Part shown: piece by piece, positions 22,018 through 33,130 of the stretch
Layout of the letters: every line of letters starts with the position of its first letter
How positions within the stretch are numbered: position 1 is the stretch's first letter
DNA from: Lycorma delicatula
Taxonomy: Eukaryota > Arthropoda > Insecta > Hemiptera > Fulgoridae
DNA length: 64,000 nt
Reading direction: 5' to 3'
NCBI RefSeq assembly: GCF_047948215.1
Contig: NC_134455.1
Coordinates: forward strand, 74,239,689 to 74,303,688
Translations under genes and position numbers: made by a program
The notes under the pieces: generated by a model
What the model was told of the DNA's origin: nothing
Database searches by the model: none
The model's input: only the letters and a program-made list of their open reading frames with translations

Positions 22018-23765
22018 GCAAAATAATACACGAAGAATGTAAAAATCTTTCAGGACGTGTTTTGCTGGTGAACATAACGAAGAAACTTCATAAAACGTGG
22101 CTTAGGAAATGCTTCGTAAATGAGTGTCTGGTGGCAAAATATTTTGCCCTGATTTCTGTACCTTCGGTACAATTAAGTCAGACAGTAATTTTTGGAACAA
22201 AGATTAAGCGCAAATTTAGTGGTAATAAATGAAATATGACCTGAAAAATTGAAAAAAATAAGTCCTAGAATTGTATTTTTTGTAGTTTTAGAGAAATCTT
22301 GAGTAAAAAACAAAATATTGGAGTCGAAACACTAAACTATGTTTGGTGTAAAAACACTTTGTTAAAAACCACATAACAGTTTTTAGTAAACCTTGTAAAG
22401 AGTTTGATTCCGAGTAAAATGATATGAACAAAGTCCACAGAAACTAAATGATAAGAATTTAAAAGTTTATTAAAAACAAAACATTTCAAAATGTGACAAA
22501 TTTAACTAGGTAATAGACGAACTAAAATTTTCAATATTACAAAACAAAAGAATTAGATATTGTAGTTAAAAAATATTTTATTTATTTTTGTAAAATATGT
22601 ACAAAATTAAAAAAAAAGATTAAGACTTAAAGAAAAAACACATCAATAAAACAATTTAATATGGTAGCGTCTTGGCCTTTCATCTCGAGGTCCTGAGTTC
22701 AAATCCCGGTCAGGCATGGCATTTTTCATACGCTAAAAAATTTCTTTACCTTCCACACAAAAGCTTCAAGCTTATGTGTTGAGATATAGCAAAAAAATAT
22801 ATTATAATTTAAAATTATTTTTATGTAAATTCGTTTGAAATGATTTCTTTCATAAGTTGGCAGTACTAACAGCTGATTCCAGCAAATAAGTTTTGTATCA
22901 CTGGACCATTGTCATCTTCTTCATATACTGTACTACTAAACGACATCCTATCGGGGAAGAGAAAACATAATTCAGCACATTGAACGTAGCCCGTGGGCAT
23001 CAGTACCAGAAGAATTTCTTACCTCAGTGGTTTAACAAAGTAAGAATACTTCGAGAAGAAAAACTCCAACCATTTAATTTACAAGTACAAAATTACTTCC
23101 TAGAGATTTTTCAGTACGTATAAATGTTTGTCACTGGATTCTGGACAATGGTAATAAAGTAGATTTTATTTTATTTACCGATAATATCACATTTATAAGA
23201 AGCGGTATTTCTAATTAAAAAAACTGTCACATATGGAGTCACGAAATTCCATACGGCACCGTCAAAAGTGCATACCAAAACAGAGGTTCCACGTAAACGT
23301 TTGCTATTAAACTTGGAAATTCTGATCGTATTTAGTTTCTGTAGACATTATTTTTACCATTTTACTTAAAATCAAGTAATCTACAAGTTTTGTATAAACC
23401 TTTATGAGTTTACTTACCCATTAACAAATTTTTTATACGCCAAACATAAAACATCATGTTTCTCGATCCCAATGTTTTGTCTTTTACCCTAGATTTCTCG
23501 ATAACTACTAAAAATATATTTCTATTTTTTCCAATTTTTATGTCAGTTTTCACATAAAACCACCAAATTTACCCCTCAATTTGGATCTCAAAAATTACAA
23601 TCTGCTTTAATTTTTCCGAAAGTGCATCATCAGGGCGAAATTTTTCACCAGCCGATACTCGCTAACAAAGCGTTTCCGAACGTATGCTTATACAGGCGTT
23701 CTTTTTTATTTTCAATAGTAGAACACACCCTGAAAATTTTTTACATACGTGAATAATTTTGTATA
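22018..23765. repeat. Large inverted repeat, arms about 450 bp
   Basis: 22018-22470 matches the reverse complement of 23308-23765 along its length. Landmarks are AAAACAAAATATTGGAGTCG versus an AAGACAAAACATTGGGATCG form, and ACAGAAACTAAAT in both. Identity is roughly three quarters by eye, so the copies are old. The approximately 840-bp spacer contains a tRNA-derived SINE. The arms could be two opposed copies of one repeat or a foldback element; no coding frame is present. Confidence 0.75.
22658..22785 (+). mobile_element. SINE family 2 copy
   Basis: An A-box-like GGTAGCGTCTTGG is followed by the B box TGAGTTCAAATCCCGGTCAG and the body GCATGGCATTTTTCATACGC, then CTTTACCTTCCACACAAAAG and a small AAGCTTCAAGCTT inverted pair. 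The spacing is that of a tRNA-derived SINE. The first bases of the head are missing. Confidence 0.75.
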
Positions 23766-24980
23766 TTATTTCTAATATAAGAGACATACTGCGGTTCAAT
23801 AAAAAAAAGTACACGCTAAATAAATCAAGATATTTTGGTTAAGAGAAAAGGGATTGTAAAGTAAAATATGATTCAATCAACCTGAACTTTTTTTTTTTTT
23901 TGTTATTAAAGCTTCATTATTATTATTGCTTCATTATTGGTAAAGATGAAATGCGGACCCATTTGGTAAAAATATAACGTAAACAATATAATTGTATACG
24001 TTTATTAACTGTCGATTTTTTTTTACACAGGCTTCTTTCTATAGGAACCGATTTCCTAAAATAATTTTGCTTTTATATTTTATAAATTCGTTTTTCAGGA
24101 TTAGAGTATTGTTATCTGTATGTATAATCCAATTTGTATTATATATTAAAAAATAATAATAGTCCAAAAAAAATAATAAATCGTCCAAAAAAAAAAAATA
24201 ATTATATTAAAAAATAATAAACACAGTCCACATAATAGAAACATGTCTCCTTTTATAAAAAGGCATGTATAGTCACGTCGATCGTTCTGTAAATTACGTT
24301 ACAGCAGCTGTACACTTCACTTCGATTCTTACATACCCTTCTACCTCTTTGACATTCCTTCACCACCAGCTATCACTCAATCTTTTCTTCTTTCATTTCA
24401 CTCTCCATGTCGGTGATATACATTGTATGATACATAAAATCTAATGTGTAGTACGTAGACTGCACATCAACCCAACAACGTCAATTTCATCATCGGTTGC
24501 TTTAAACTTCTCAATAAAAAGCATTTGCTTCAATCATTTTTCTTTTTACCAACTTGGCATATTGAAGTTGTTATTCAAATAACGTCTTATTTTTTTTCTC
24601 CCCCTTCATTTAATTTATGTGGACCAATGAACTTTTTTTAATCGAAACAGATAACATATATGTTTTTGTTTTGTTTCAAATTTATTTTTAATAAATTATA
24701 TTGAATTTTTATTTTAATTTAAAAATGTGAATGGTATTTACTGGTTTATTAGTTTCAAATTCAAATGTAGGCGACCAGCTTTGCTTATTTCTTTCCATTG
24801 GCCAGAAATCGGTTTTTCTTGCTTTAATAAAATTTATTTAAAAAAATTGAATCTGTATTATATTATGTCTGAAACATTTTTCAGAGGTTCGAAATTTTAT
24901 TTGTTATTATATTATTTGCGATAGAGAATGAATAGACAGGTTCTATAGGATAAACAGGATCTATCATTCTCTAAGATAGA
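23766..24980. other. Unassigned AT-rich DNA
   Basis: A-rich, loosely repeated TTAAAAAATAATAA/TCCAAAAAAA units lie at 24140-24235. At 24916-24980 AGAGAATGA and TCATTCTCT form a small inverted pair just before the SINE. No gene recognised. Confidence 0.5.
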
Positions 24981-25160
24981 TCTATCGCGGGTACCGTGCT
25001 TTTTTGGTGGTTGGGTTTCAATTAACCACACATCTCAGAAATGGTTGACCTGAGACTGTACAAGACTACACCTCACTTACAGTCATACATATTATCCTCA
25101 TTTATCCTCTGAAGTAATACTTGACGGTGATTCCTGGAGGCTAAACAGGAATAAAGAAGA
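24981..25160 (+). mobile_element. SINE family 1, 5'-truncated copy
   Basis: Starts within the body (TCGCGGGTACCGTGC), with TTTGGTGGTTGGGTTTCAAT, ACACATCTCAGAAATGG, CTGTACAAGACTACACCTCA and GGAGGCTAAACAGGAA. No tRNA head. It ends at a (GA)n run, which may be derived from its tail. Confidence 0.8.
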
Positions 25161-25163
25161 TAG

Positions 25164-25165
25164 GT

Positions 25166-25196
<31 letters not shown>
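25164..25196. repeat. (GA)n microsatellite
   Basis: About 14 GA units directly after the SINE tail. Confidence 0.9.
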
Positions 25197-25499
25197 CATA
25201 TAACAAACATTCGCTGTCGTTATGATGTTTAGGAAAAGTTGTAATGTTTAATTTTAATTCATAATTCGGTCAATAGTTCATATATGTGTGCTAATTAATA
25301 CAAATAACTAATAAGTTAATATCAAAACTAATAATTTTGATACAAATAACTCCGCAGTTCTGTCCTACAAGTTAAGAAACTTTTTTTGGGATTTTTACAT
25401 TCTTAAACTGCATTTACTTGAAAATTTAAAGAAAAACATATTAGGGAAATGAAGTTCTTAACTTTCATTGGAAAAACTTTTTCGTAATGTATACTGTGG

Positions 25500-25670
25500 T
25501 GTGGTGTTTCTTATAAATAAAAATTTTCGATTTTTACACGACTGTCCAAAAAGGAGTGTAATGTATTTAGGGTGTATGTATGGTATGTTTTTTCCACCGT
25601 AGCAGCTCAACGGCTGAACCGATGTAGATGTATAACCCCGCGTTGGGATTCTTACGTTAGGGAGTGTCGT

Positions 25671-25702
<32 letters not shown>
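25500..25702 (+). repeat. Interspersed repeat tail ending in (TA)n
   Basis: A GC-richer block (CCGTAGCAGCTCAACGGCTG, then CGATGTAGATGTATAACCCC) runs into (TA)n at 25671-25701. A microsatellite 3' end is typical of some LINE tails. Family not recognised; the 86-residue minus-strand frame across it has no homology I know. Confidence 0.4.
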
Positions 25703-25706
<4 letters not shown>

Positions 25707-25720
25707 TGGATTTAACAAAT

Positions 25721-26007
25721 TTGAAAAAATAAATTATACTTTATAAAAATACTGTATGGAAAATTGTCACCCGCGCACTCTTAATTATTCTATATTAGTA
25801 ATTATCCTATATTTAAGAGCAGTGTTGTTTTTGGCATTCGTGTTTTTTAATATTTAAGCATTTGAATAATTTCTTTACAATTCTTTAAGCAATTGAATAA
25901 TTTTTGTTTACATTAGATTTTATTTTCACAGTAATGTATGTGATAAAAAAATAGGATAACATTTCAGGCAACATTACAATATTAAGCAAAAATACTTCAA
26001 GGTTAAA
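25721..26007 (+). repeat. Dispersed direct repeat, copy 1
   Basis: Matches 27815-28060 in the same orientation, sharing AAAATTGTCACC, CGCACTCTT, GAATAATTTTTGTTT, ATTAGATTTTATT, GATAAAAAAATA and CATTACAATATTA-like blocks in order. No element ends are evident. Confidence 0.75.
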
Positions 26008-26051
26008 AAAATAAGATTACTTAAATATATATACAACATACATAAGATTAC

Positions 26052-26105
26052 AAATATATATATATATATATATATATGTGTATGTATGTATGTATGTATG
26101 CATGT
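26052..26105. repeat. (TA)n(TATG)n microsatellite
   Basis: Alternating TA followed by repeats of TATG. Confidence 0.9.
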
Positions 26106-26109
26106 TGTA

Positions 26110-27810
26110 AATTATGTCATTAAAATTTTGTGTTCTGTTTTTCGTAGATAAGGTGCGTTTATTATTTGTTTTATCAAAATTCTTTAATGTCTTAAAAATT
26201 TATTATATTTTAATAATCTATTCAGTAAAATAGATAATGTATATATAATTTTTTCACTATAAAAATATAATCTTGTCTTATTTCTCTGTAAAGTACCTTT
26301 TTACTTACCAAAATGTTTTACATAAAAATTTTAAAACGCGGTTTTATATAGACGAAATTTCTATTATATTGTTCTTTTCTTTAATCGTTTGGCTTATTTG
26401 ACGGACTTATTTCATTCCGCTAATCCGTTTTTCTTGTCTTTTGTCATACGCTTTGAACTCTTATTTAACATCTAAATTTGTGTCTGTATCATCTTCCTGA
26501 TGTAAAACATGAAACTCTGTATGAATAACACGTTTTGATATCATTCTTGTTTTCTCATTAGTTGAAATGACTAAACATATTATTATCAGCTTGATTCGTT
26601 GTATGCAACGGAGGAATACCATATGGATACGTGTTACGTATACAGACACATCGTTAGGTCTTTAATCGTAATTGTATGATTTGTATCATAATTTGTATAT
26701 GTAGAATATATAATACGTCTTGTAAATCAATAAAAGTGAATATATCTTTTGAGATAAATTCAGTTAAAAATTTTTTTTTTCATTCCTTTTTTTGTCTTAA
26801 AAGTTTTTATTTCGATTTTTAGCGCTCCATCTAATATTCAATCTATTCCTGTAAAGAACGCTTTCCTGTTAGTAAAGAGTATTTGTTAAAAGGAATCATT
26901 CTTGATTTAGTTTGTATTTCTTTAATATTTGTCTAATTGTAATCTTTCTAATACATTTCATTAAGTAAACATTATTTTTAAATTCAGTTTTATTCTCTTT
27001 GATTTTTTTGTTGTTGCTGTAAATACAATATTTATAGTTTCATTTATATATTTCTTCTTATTATTATTATTTATTAATGTAATTATTTATGTAATTAATA
27101 CTGTATTTGTGTTTATAATATTATTAATAAAATGTTAGAGAAAGGAGGTTCAGTTACAATGCGTCACGACTTAATAAGTCAATAATGGCATTCTAATAAT
27201 TTTTTTTATATCTAAGAAGAGGCGAATGGCCTGAATTGTTGTCCTTAGATCCAAGGCCATTTGTAAAGGTGATTTTATTAAATTTTATTAACGGTAAACT
27301 GGGACAAATAAATTTATTATTGTTAATTTATAATATTCTTATTAACAGTATATTAATTTCGTAATATAGTATTAATAGATGTAATTTTATTTTAGTTCAA
27401 TATAATGTATTGTTTTCTAATAAAAAGAGGTTATATAATTTTTTTTATGTATTATCTATTTGTCAGTCTTACGACTGTGAACGTAGAAAGTATAAATTAC
27501 ATTAGCCGGAGATGTTTTCTCTGAGAATAATATTTTTACGGCTAGTCTCTCTAGTGAACAGAGCCAATCGCTTGTAAGACTGAATATCACACTCATCGTG
27601 TCTGGTTGGAAAGATGATTTATTCTATTCAGTGATTTAGGCAATAAGAAACCAGTTCTCTGTACATTTCTCCCTGTTAAGTTAAGCATGGGATGTTTATT
27701 ATTCTTGAGAATATCTATATTACTTTCCTGCATTGTGTCTCATGACAGGTTTTATAACCACTAGATTAACACGTACAGCTGAAGTCCAAAATCTGAGTAG
27801 TAGTAGTAGA
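26110..27810. other. AT-rich intergenic DNA, nothing recognised
   Basis: A 62-residue minus-strand frame at 26461-26649 is acidic at its C-terminus but not recognised. ATT-rich around 27060-27130. Confidence 0.5.
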
Positions 27811-27814
27811 TGTG

Positions 27815-28060
27815 GTTGAAAAAGCAAATTATATTATATACAAAATTGTCACCTTCGCACTCTTTATTATCCTATATTAAAGAGCAATGTTTTTTTTTGG
27901 CAATCATGTTTTTTAATATTTAAATCTTGTTTTACATTTTTTAAGTAAATGAATAATTTTTGTTTTCATTAGATTTTATTACCATACTTATGTATGAGAT
28001 AAAAAAATATGATAATATTCAGGCAGTATTACAATATTATGCAGAAATAATATGGTTAGT
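27815..28060 (+). repeat. Dispersed direct repeat, copy 2
   Basis: Counterpart of 25721-26007, with several internal deletions; it stops about 25 bp before the mariner-superfamily element that follows. Confidence 0.75.
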
Positions 28061-28084
28061 CCAAGTATACGTGTTTGTGATGTT

Positions 28085-29411
28085 CCGGGTGATTCAAAAA
28101 AGACTTCACAATTTTAAAAGCATATAAAAATTTATTGAGATAACTTTCAGATTGGGTTAAGGTCTCATTTCGTTGAAAAACACATCAATCTTGTCACCCA
28201 GCATTCACTGTCGTTCGTTATGGCTTCCATTTTTAATGCGACATACATCCCACCTGAATTCGCTTTCATTTCAGACTGTAACTAGGGCAAGTCGGGCGTT
28301 ACATCTGCAACTGCGTTATTAATTCGATGTCAGCTCAATAAGATCAGCAGAAAAATGTGATAGGTACATTAACCCGATCATTAATGAAATCCTCACAAAA
28401 AAAAAAAATCTAGCGGATCAAATCTGGGGAGTAAAGTGGCCACTCATTGAACCTTCACGATTAGTCCACTGACCTGGAAATCGAATATCAAAAAAATTTC
28501 GGACTTGTAGGCGGTTGTGATGTTGTGCCCGTCTTTTTGACAGTAATGGCGTCCATCTGTACCTGAGTCATCATCGTGTACCTGAGGAATTAAAAAATTT
28601 TGAAGCATGTCTTGATAAACGATACCATTTACGTTTGTCTCCTGGTAGAAGAACGGGTCATACACTCTTTGTTTGCTTAGAGCATAAAAAACATTGTCCT
28701 TAGGGCTATAAAAAATGTGCTGCATAGTTTCATGAGGATTTTCGTTACCCCATAATTGGGCGGTTATGGGTGTTCACCTTATTACTAATGTGAAACGTTG
28801 ATTAAAAATGTATTGTCTGCAATCTATCCATCATTTCCACACAAAGCTGCAGTCAAGAAACTTTGTCATCTGTAATGTATTGAACTATGTTAGTTTGTGT
28901 GACTTAAAGTGCAATCGTTTACGTAATACGCGCTAAAAGTCGTTTGTGGAATGTCACTTTCACGTGAAGCACATCGAGTTGATTTCTTCGGACTACGTGC
29001 AGAGCTTTCTCTAAATTGTTCTACATCAACTTCAGGGACCCTTGGGCGTTCTGATGATTTTGTATGTTTAACAGAACAAACTGTCTCAATGAAGGTTTGG
29101 TGCCAAGAGTAAATTGTACGCCTACTAGGAGGCTCCCTACCGTACTCTCTACTAAAATTACGTTGAACTACAGTTGCGGATTGCAATTCGCGAAACCAAA
29201 ACACAGCGAGCGAGTACTTTCCGCACCAGTAAATGTATCCATTTTTAACAACACTGGTGACAGCGCTGGTGGCCAAATTCGGTACTAATGAACTATGTAA
29301 GTCAAACATGATGTGTTTTGCTATGAAACGAGACCTAAACCGAATCTGTAAGCTATCTAAATAAATTTTTATATGCTTTTAAAATTTGTGAAGTCTTTTT
29401 TAATCACCCGG
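28085..29411 (-). mobile_element. Tc1/mariner-superfamily element, 52-bp TIRs
   Basis: CCGGGTGATTCAAAAAAGAC at 28085 and its near-exact reverse complement ending at 29411 extend into matching TIRs of about 52 bp (GCATATAAAAATTTATT at the inner end). The right side is flanked by TA; the left TA appears mutated to TT. The 1.33-kb length fits a full element of this superfamily. A lone CCGGGTGACTC at 62619 may be an end of a relative. Confidence 0.85.
28340..29309 (-). pseudogene. Tc1/mariner-superfamily transposase, broken
   Basis: On the minus strand the N-terminal helix-turn-helix (DUF4817-like) region is intact in 29309-28890: TVVQRNFSREYGREPPSRR, then IYSWHQTFIETVCSVKHTKS, PEVDVEQFRES and a second HTH-like SPKKSTRCASRESDIPQTTF. 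After a gap with stops, 28725-28444 carries RVYDPFFYQETNVNGIVYQD and MLQNFLIPQVHDDD, normally close to the second catalytic Asp. A further stretch near 28440-28400 reads WPLYSPDL, the block just before the third catalytic residue. Multiple stops and indels make it non-functional. The order of blocks fixes the family. Confidence 0.85.
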
Positions 29412-29414
29412 TAT

Positions 29415-30157
29415 TATTAGTTTTAATACTACTGATACTACAAACATTAAATAACTATTTATTAAAAGCATATTGAATAGTGTATTTCAGGTGTTTAGTA
29501 ACAGTCGTGACTATAACAAAACAACATTATTATAATATAACTGATACAAATGCACGTCTCCACTATACTAATGACGTACAGTACTGCATTCCTTTCAACT
29601 AATTAACGCTTGAATTGGACTAATACACATCAATATTACTAAACGTGATTTAAATTTTAAAAAAAAAGTAATGATAAGTTTAAAGTAATTCTTTCTAAAT
29701 ACCTTACTTGAAAATATTTCTCTGTTTGAGTAAGAAATTGCATCGTTCTAATATTTCTGAAAATATTTGGAAGCATATTTTCGAGCATTTAAAAAGTAAA
29801 TCTGTTTTTTTTTTGGGTAAAACCAGTTGTTGACCACTATTAGATATTGTTTTATTTGATGTAACATTTGCGTATACTTAAATGTATACATTTTTATTTG
29901 ATTATTATAAGCATGTAAATACGTTAACGATTTTAAAAATTAAATAATAACGATGCTGTATTTTGATACTAGATGTATTTTGTTATTACAAGCAAATTTA
30001 AATATTGAACCAGGCTACAAATTTTCTTATAACAAGATCGTTTAATTTTCAAAATTTACCCGTAAAAGAAAAATTTATCATATTAGGTCATGATTTCACG
30101 TCCAGATTACCAGTCCTAGTCATTATGATTATCATAATCGTGATTATGCTATTATTA
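29415..30157. other. AT-rich intergenic DNA, nothing recognised
   Basis: No coding homology or repeat structure was noticed. Confidence 0.55.
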
Positions 30158-30167
30158 CCACTTATAT
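30158..30167. repeat. LINE target-site duplication, left copy
   Basis: CCACTTATAT, repeated at 30829-30838 on the other side of the LINE fragment. Confidence 0.75.
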
Positions 30168-30828
30168 AAATTTTTTCTCTTTTTGTTCTTTTCTCCCGGG
30201 CCAGATCCTGCAGTTAAGTATTACACAGCCCAGGGGAATGTCCTTTACTCTAACGGTCCCCACGTCTCGGCCCGTCGGTCGGATCTCACTTTGCGCCCGC
30301 CTCAAACTCCCAGAGTAGGATCCACCATGCCCGGCTATGTCGTCCCTGGGTCCCCACTCCAGGAGCCGGGACTCGGTCTTTATGCCAATGCCTCTAACGG
30401 GGACACCCCGAGTGGGGCATCCCCGCCGGGACTCGGTCTTTTTCGGGGGTGCAAGAGTCCCCGTGCCTCATCGTTACCGCCCACTCCTGCAACCATGGGC
30501 GAACGGTAGCTCTGCAGAGGACTGTCCCTCATCCCCGAGCCCCCCCAATCCTTCTCCTGATGAACCCTCGCCACGAACCCTCCAATGGTATCAAAACTCT
30601 TGGGGCTCCGCAACATGGTGGCGATGATGTTCTCCATGCTGAGCGGTCCGGTAATCGCCGAGCAAACTAGGCGGTATTCATCCCACTGCGGGCATTATCC
30701 GGGTCGCCGCAGTAAGGGCAGTAGGGGTCATCCGCTCTCTTCCTACCACACAGGTAGGCGCGGAAGACCCCATGACCGGTCAGGAATTGCATGTGCCAGT
30801 AGTTCAGCTCACCAAATCTGCGAATGGC
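30168..30828 (-). mobile_element. 5'-truncated R1-type LINE with TSD
   Basis: A 660-bp GC-rich block in AT-rich DNA, flanked by 10-bp direct repeats. On the minus strand it runs from the end of ORF2 through a 3' UTR to an A-rich tail (AGAAAAGAACAAAAAG). The UTR holds two copies of AAAGACCGAGTCCCGGC (reverse complements at about 30366-30382 and 30426-30442). A matching AAAGACCGAGACCCGG occurs in the LINE at 60.1 kb, as does the terminal TACTTAAYTG...GGGCY motif, so the two belong to related families. Confidence 0.85.
30380..30828 (-). pseudogene. LINE ORF2 C-terminal fragment, R1-like
   Basis: The minus-strand reading begins at the truncation point with ELNYWHMQFLTGHGVFRAYL, the conserved TQ.LTGHG.F..YL block preceding the C-terminal CCHC motif of R1-type LINEs. 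Next is CPYCGDPDN and then, in another frame, CPQWDEYRLVCSAITGP and MENIIATMLRSPKSFDTIGG. The CCHC segment carrying the His between the second and fourth Cys is missing: a small deletion plus frameshift joins the two parts. The last 85 residues are open to a stop at 30380. It is a dead fragment. Confidence 0.8.
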
Positions 30829-30838
30829 CCACTTATAT
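30829..30838. repeat. LINE target-site duplication, right copy
   Basis: CCACTTATAT, identical to 30158-30167. Confidence 0.75.
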
Positions 30839-32090
30839 TACATTTGTTTTAAACTCTTATGTCTTTTAAGTTCGTTCTTTTTACTAGTTCTACGTTCACT
30901 AAATTGCTATTATTGCTTTTACAAAAATTATTTAATAGTGTTTAATTTTACGATCACTATTTATTTTGTTTTTGTTTTTATGTTGGAATATTATGTTGTG
31001 TTATTGTATATTAAAAAGATATATATATTTTTTCTTACTACTCTATTGATGTATCTAAAAATGCTATTTATATATTGCTCAGTTCTTGTTAAACATGTCT
31101 GTCTACTCGGTTAAAGAATTATGAAGTGATTAATAAAAGATTACAAATTGTTAATATCTTTTAAACTCGTTAAAAAATATGTTTGTTTTTTATTAATATT
31201 TCATGTTTTAGTTTAATCTTACGTTTATAATTTTATTCATTTATTCATACTCATTTAATAGAATAAAGCAAAAAAATTATATCACTGAACTGTTTTAATT
31301 AGATATTTTATTATTAGATAAATCATTTATCGTTTGTTATAAAACATTGTATAAGTGAGATGTAAACTTTTTTAGGAGTGCAATGAAAGTTATGTTGACT
31401 TTTTTTTTACTGAATGCGAATTACTTCTGGAAGTTTTTACGAACTCCCTATTTATACACCTGGTAGTAATTTATATCACCCTTTTCTTGTGTGTACTTTT
31501 AATTTTTATTGCACTAACTTTAAAGACAATAAGTTACATTTTGTGTAGCACTAAGTTTCTTGTAATGTTTTTTCCTTATTACCTTCAACTTGATTACCAT
31601 GAACTACAACTGAATCATTCTTGAGTTTTATTGAAGTTATAAAATGTCATGACCCGGTAGAATTGCCTGATACTACCGTAGTTTTATGTATGTGTGTGGG
31701 TGTGTATGCGCGCGTGAGCATGTGTCAGTTGCTTTGAAATAAAAATTCTTTATCCTTCTATAGATTATTTAATTGAGTAAATATCTTTTTAATATTAGTA
31801 AAAGATTTCTTATCGAATTATAATTCTTTCGTTCGTAGCTGATAAAATATAAGCTAAAAAACTGGTTGTCAATCAAAAAAGTTAGCCTCTGGATTTTATG
31901 CTCTCAATTTTTTTATAACTAAAAAAATGCCCTTTTACAAAAATGCAGTATATAAATATATTTAATATTTATTTAATAGCAAACTTATTTATTTATTTAC
32001 TTATAAATAAAAACTATTTAATCAAGAACATTGTTTTTAGATTTTCATTAAATCCTGATAAGTAAAAGTCCAAAAAAGATAAAGAAAAAA
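30839..32090. other. AT-rich intergenic DNA with a TG-rich tract
   Basis: A hydrophobic 96-residue frame (30824-31114) reflects T-rich DNA. A mixed (TG)n/(CG) tract lies at about 31686-31724. Nothing else recognised. Confidence 0.5.
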
Positions 32091-32094
32091 TGTA

Positions 32095-32245
32095 TTACAA
32101 TCCCCAGTCATTCCCGTCGAGGCTTCGCCCGCGCTAATGGTTACTTGCTTTTCTCATCCCGGTCAGGGCATATTTAGCCGGTCATGGCTCGCTTTGCTCG
32201 CACTTCCTGTCTAGCCAGAGGGCTCTACCTCTTGAATCCCGTTCT
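32095..32245. repeat. GC-rich repeat-like fragment, unclassified
   Basis: A 150-bp island much richer in GC than its flanks, with GGCTTCGCCCGCGC and CATGGCTCGCTTTGCTCGC. No frame or family recognised. Most likely the decayed remnant of an interspersed element. Confidence 0.35.
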
Positions 32246-32717
32246 GTTCATTAAAATCATGGTTTTGAGAATAATAATGATAAATAAAAATTAAAGTCTA
32301 TTCAATTTATAAAAACTGCCGGTGTATTGTAATTTTTTCAGAGCAACAGTTTGGTCAGTACAGGACCCGAAACTTTGAGTGATCCGAAGAATACGGGTTG
32401 AAAATAGTCGGCCTCATCTAAAAAATAATAGTTACAGCTGGTTACTCGTCCGTATGGGTAAAACTATACTTTCCCCGGTTCGTAGTGTTACCCAACAAAC
32501 ACTAGGAAACGATCGTACTACATTTCTCATAAAAAAAAAACAAAAATGTTTAATTACTTGTATTTTATGTTTTTCAAGTAACTGGAGGCAGGTGCAGTCA
32601 GTCGCCTCACACATACAGTAATAGTGGCTCAAATCGAGTGAATATCGTTGTTCAGTACAGTCGGAAATGGGTAAAATTTGTAATCATTGTTCAATTTTTT
32701 TACCTTTCTTCATCCCT

Positions 32718-33130
32718 TTCAAGGCCGAATTTTGAAAAATCTAGAAATTGGTTTTTAGATATTTACATGAAAATTACACAAACCAAAAATTAAGTTGTTA
32801 TCTTTATTTGTTAATAAGAAATTTAAAAAAAATCTGGGTATCCAAAAAAATTCAAAATCTATGTTAACTCTTTAGATTTGGAATTTCTAAAAATCTAGAA
32901 ATTAGTATTTATGCATTCACATGAAGATTACACACACGAAAAATCAATTTGATATCTTCATTTGTTACCGATAAATTAAAAAAGTAGTATATTTCATTAT
33001 TACTTTATTTTAACCTTTTAAACTCGGAATTTCAAAAAATCCTTTTTTAATATACACTTTCACTGTAAGAACATGCATAAAAATTTTCATCAATTTGTCT
33101 TCAGTAGATTTAGTTGGGCGTTGTTGAATC
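32718..33130. repeat. Degenerate tandem repeat, about 150-bp period
   Basis: Three related units start with GAATTTTGAAAAATCTAGAA at 32727, GAATTTCTAAAAATCTAGAA at 32881 and GAATTTCAAAAAATCC at 33027. Each is followed by an ATGAAAATTACACA-like, then a TTTGTTA-rich segment. The last unit ends in a sequence resembling a LINE or transposon 3' tail (TTTTCATCAATTTGTCTTCA). Confidence 0.65.

Noticed and set aside
30183..30869. Several long plus-strand frames in the GC-rich block
   Set aside because: Antisense shadows of a minus-strand LINE tail whose conserved motifs read on the other strand.
32718..33130. CRISPR array
   Set aside because: The repeats are about 150 bp, degenerate and in eukaryotic DNA; there are no short identical repeats with unique spacers.
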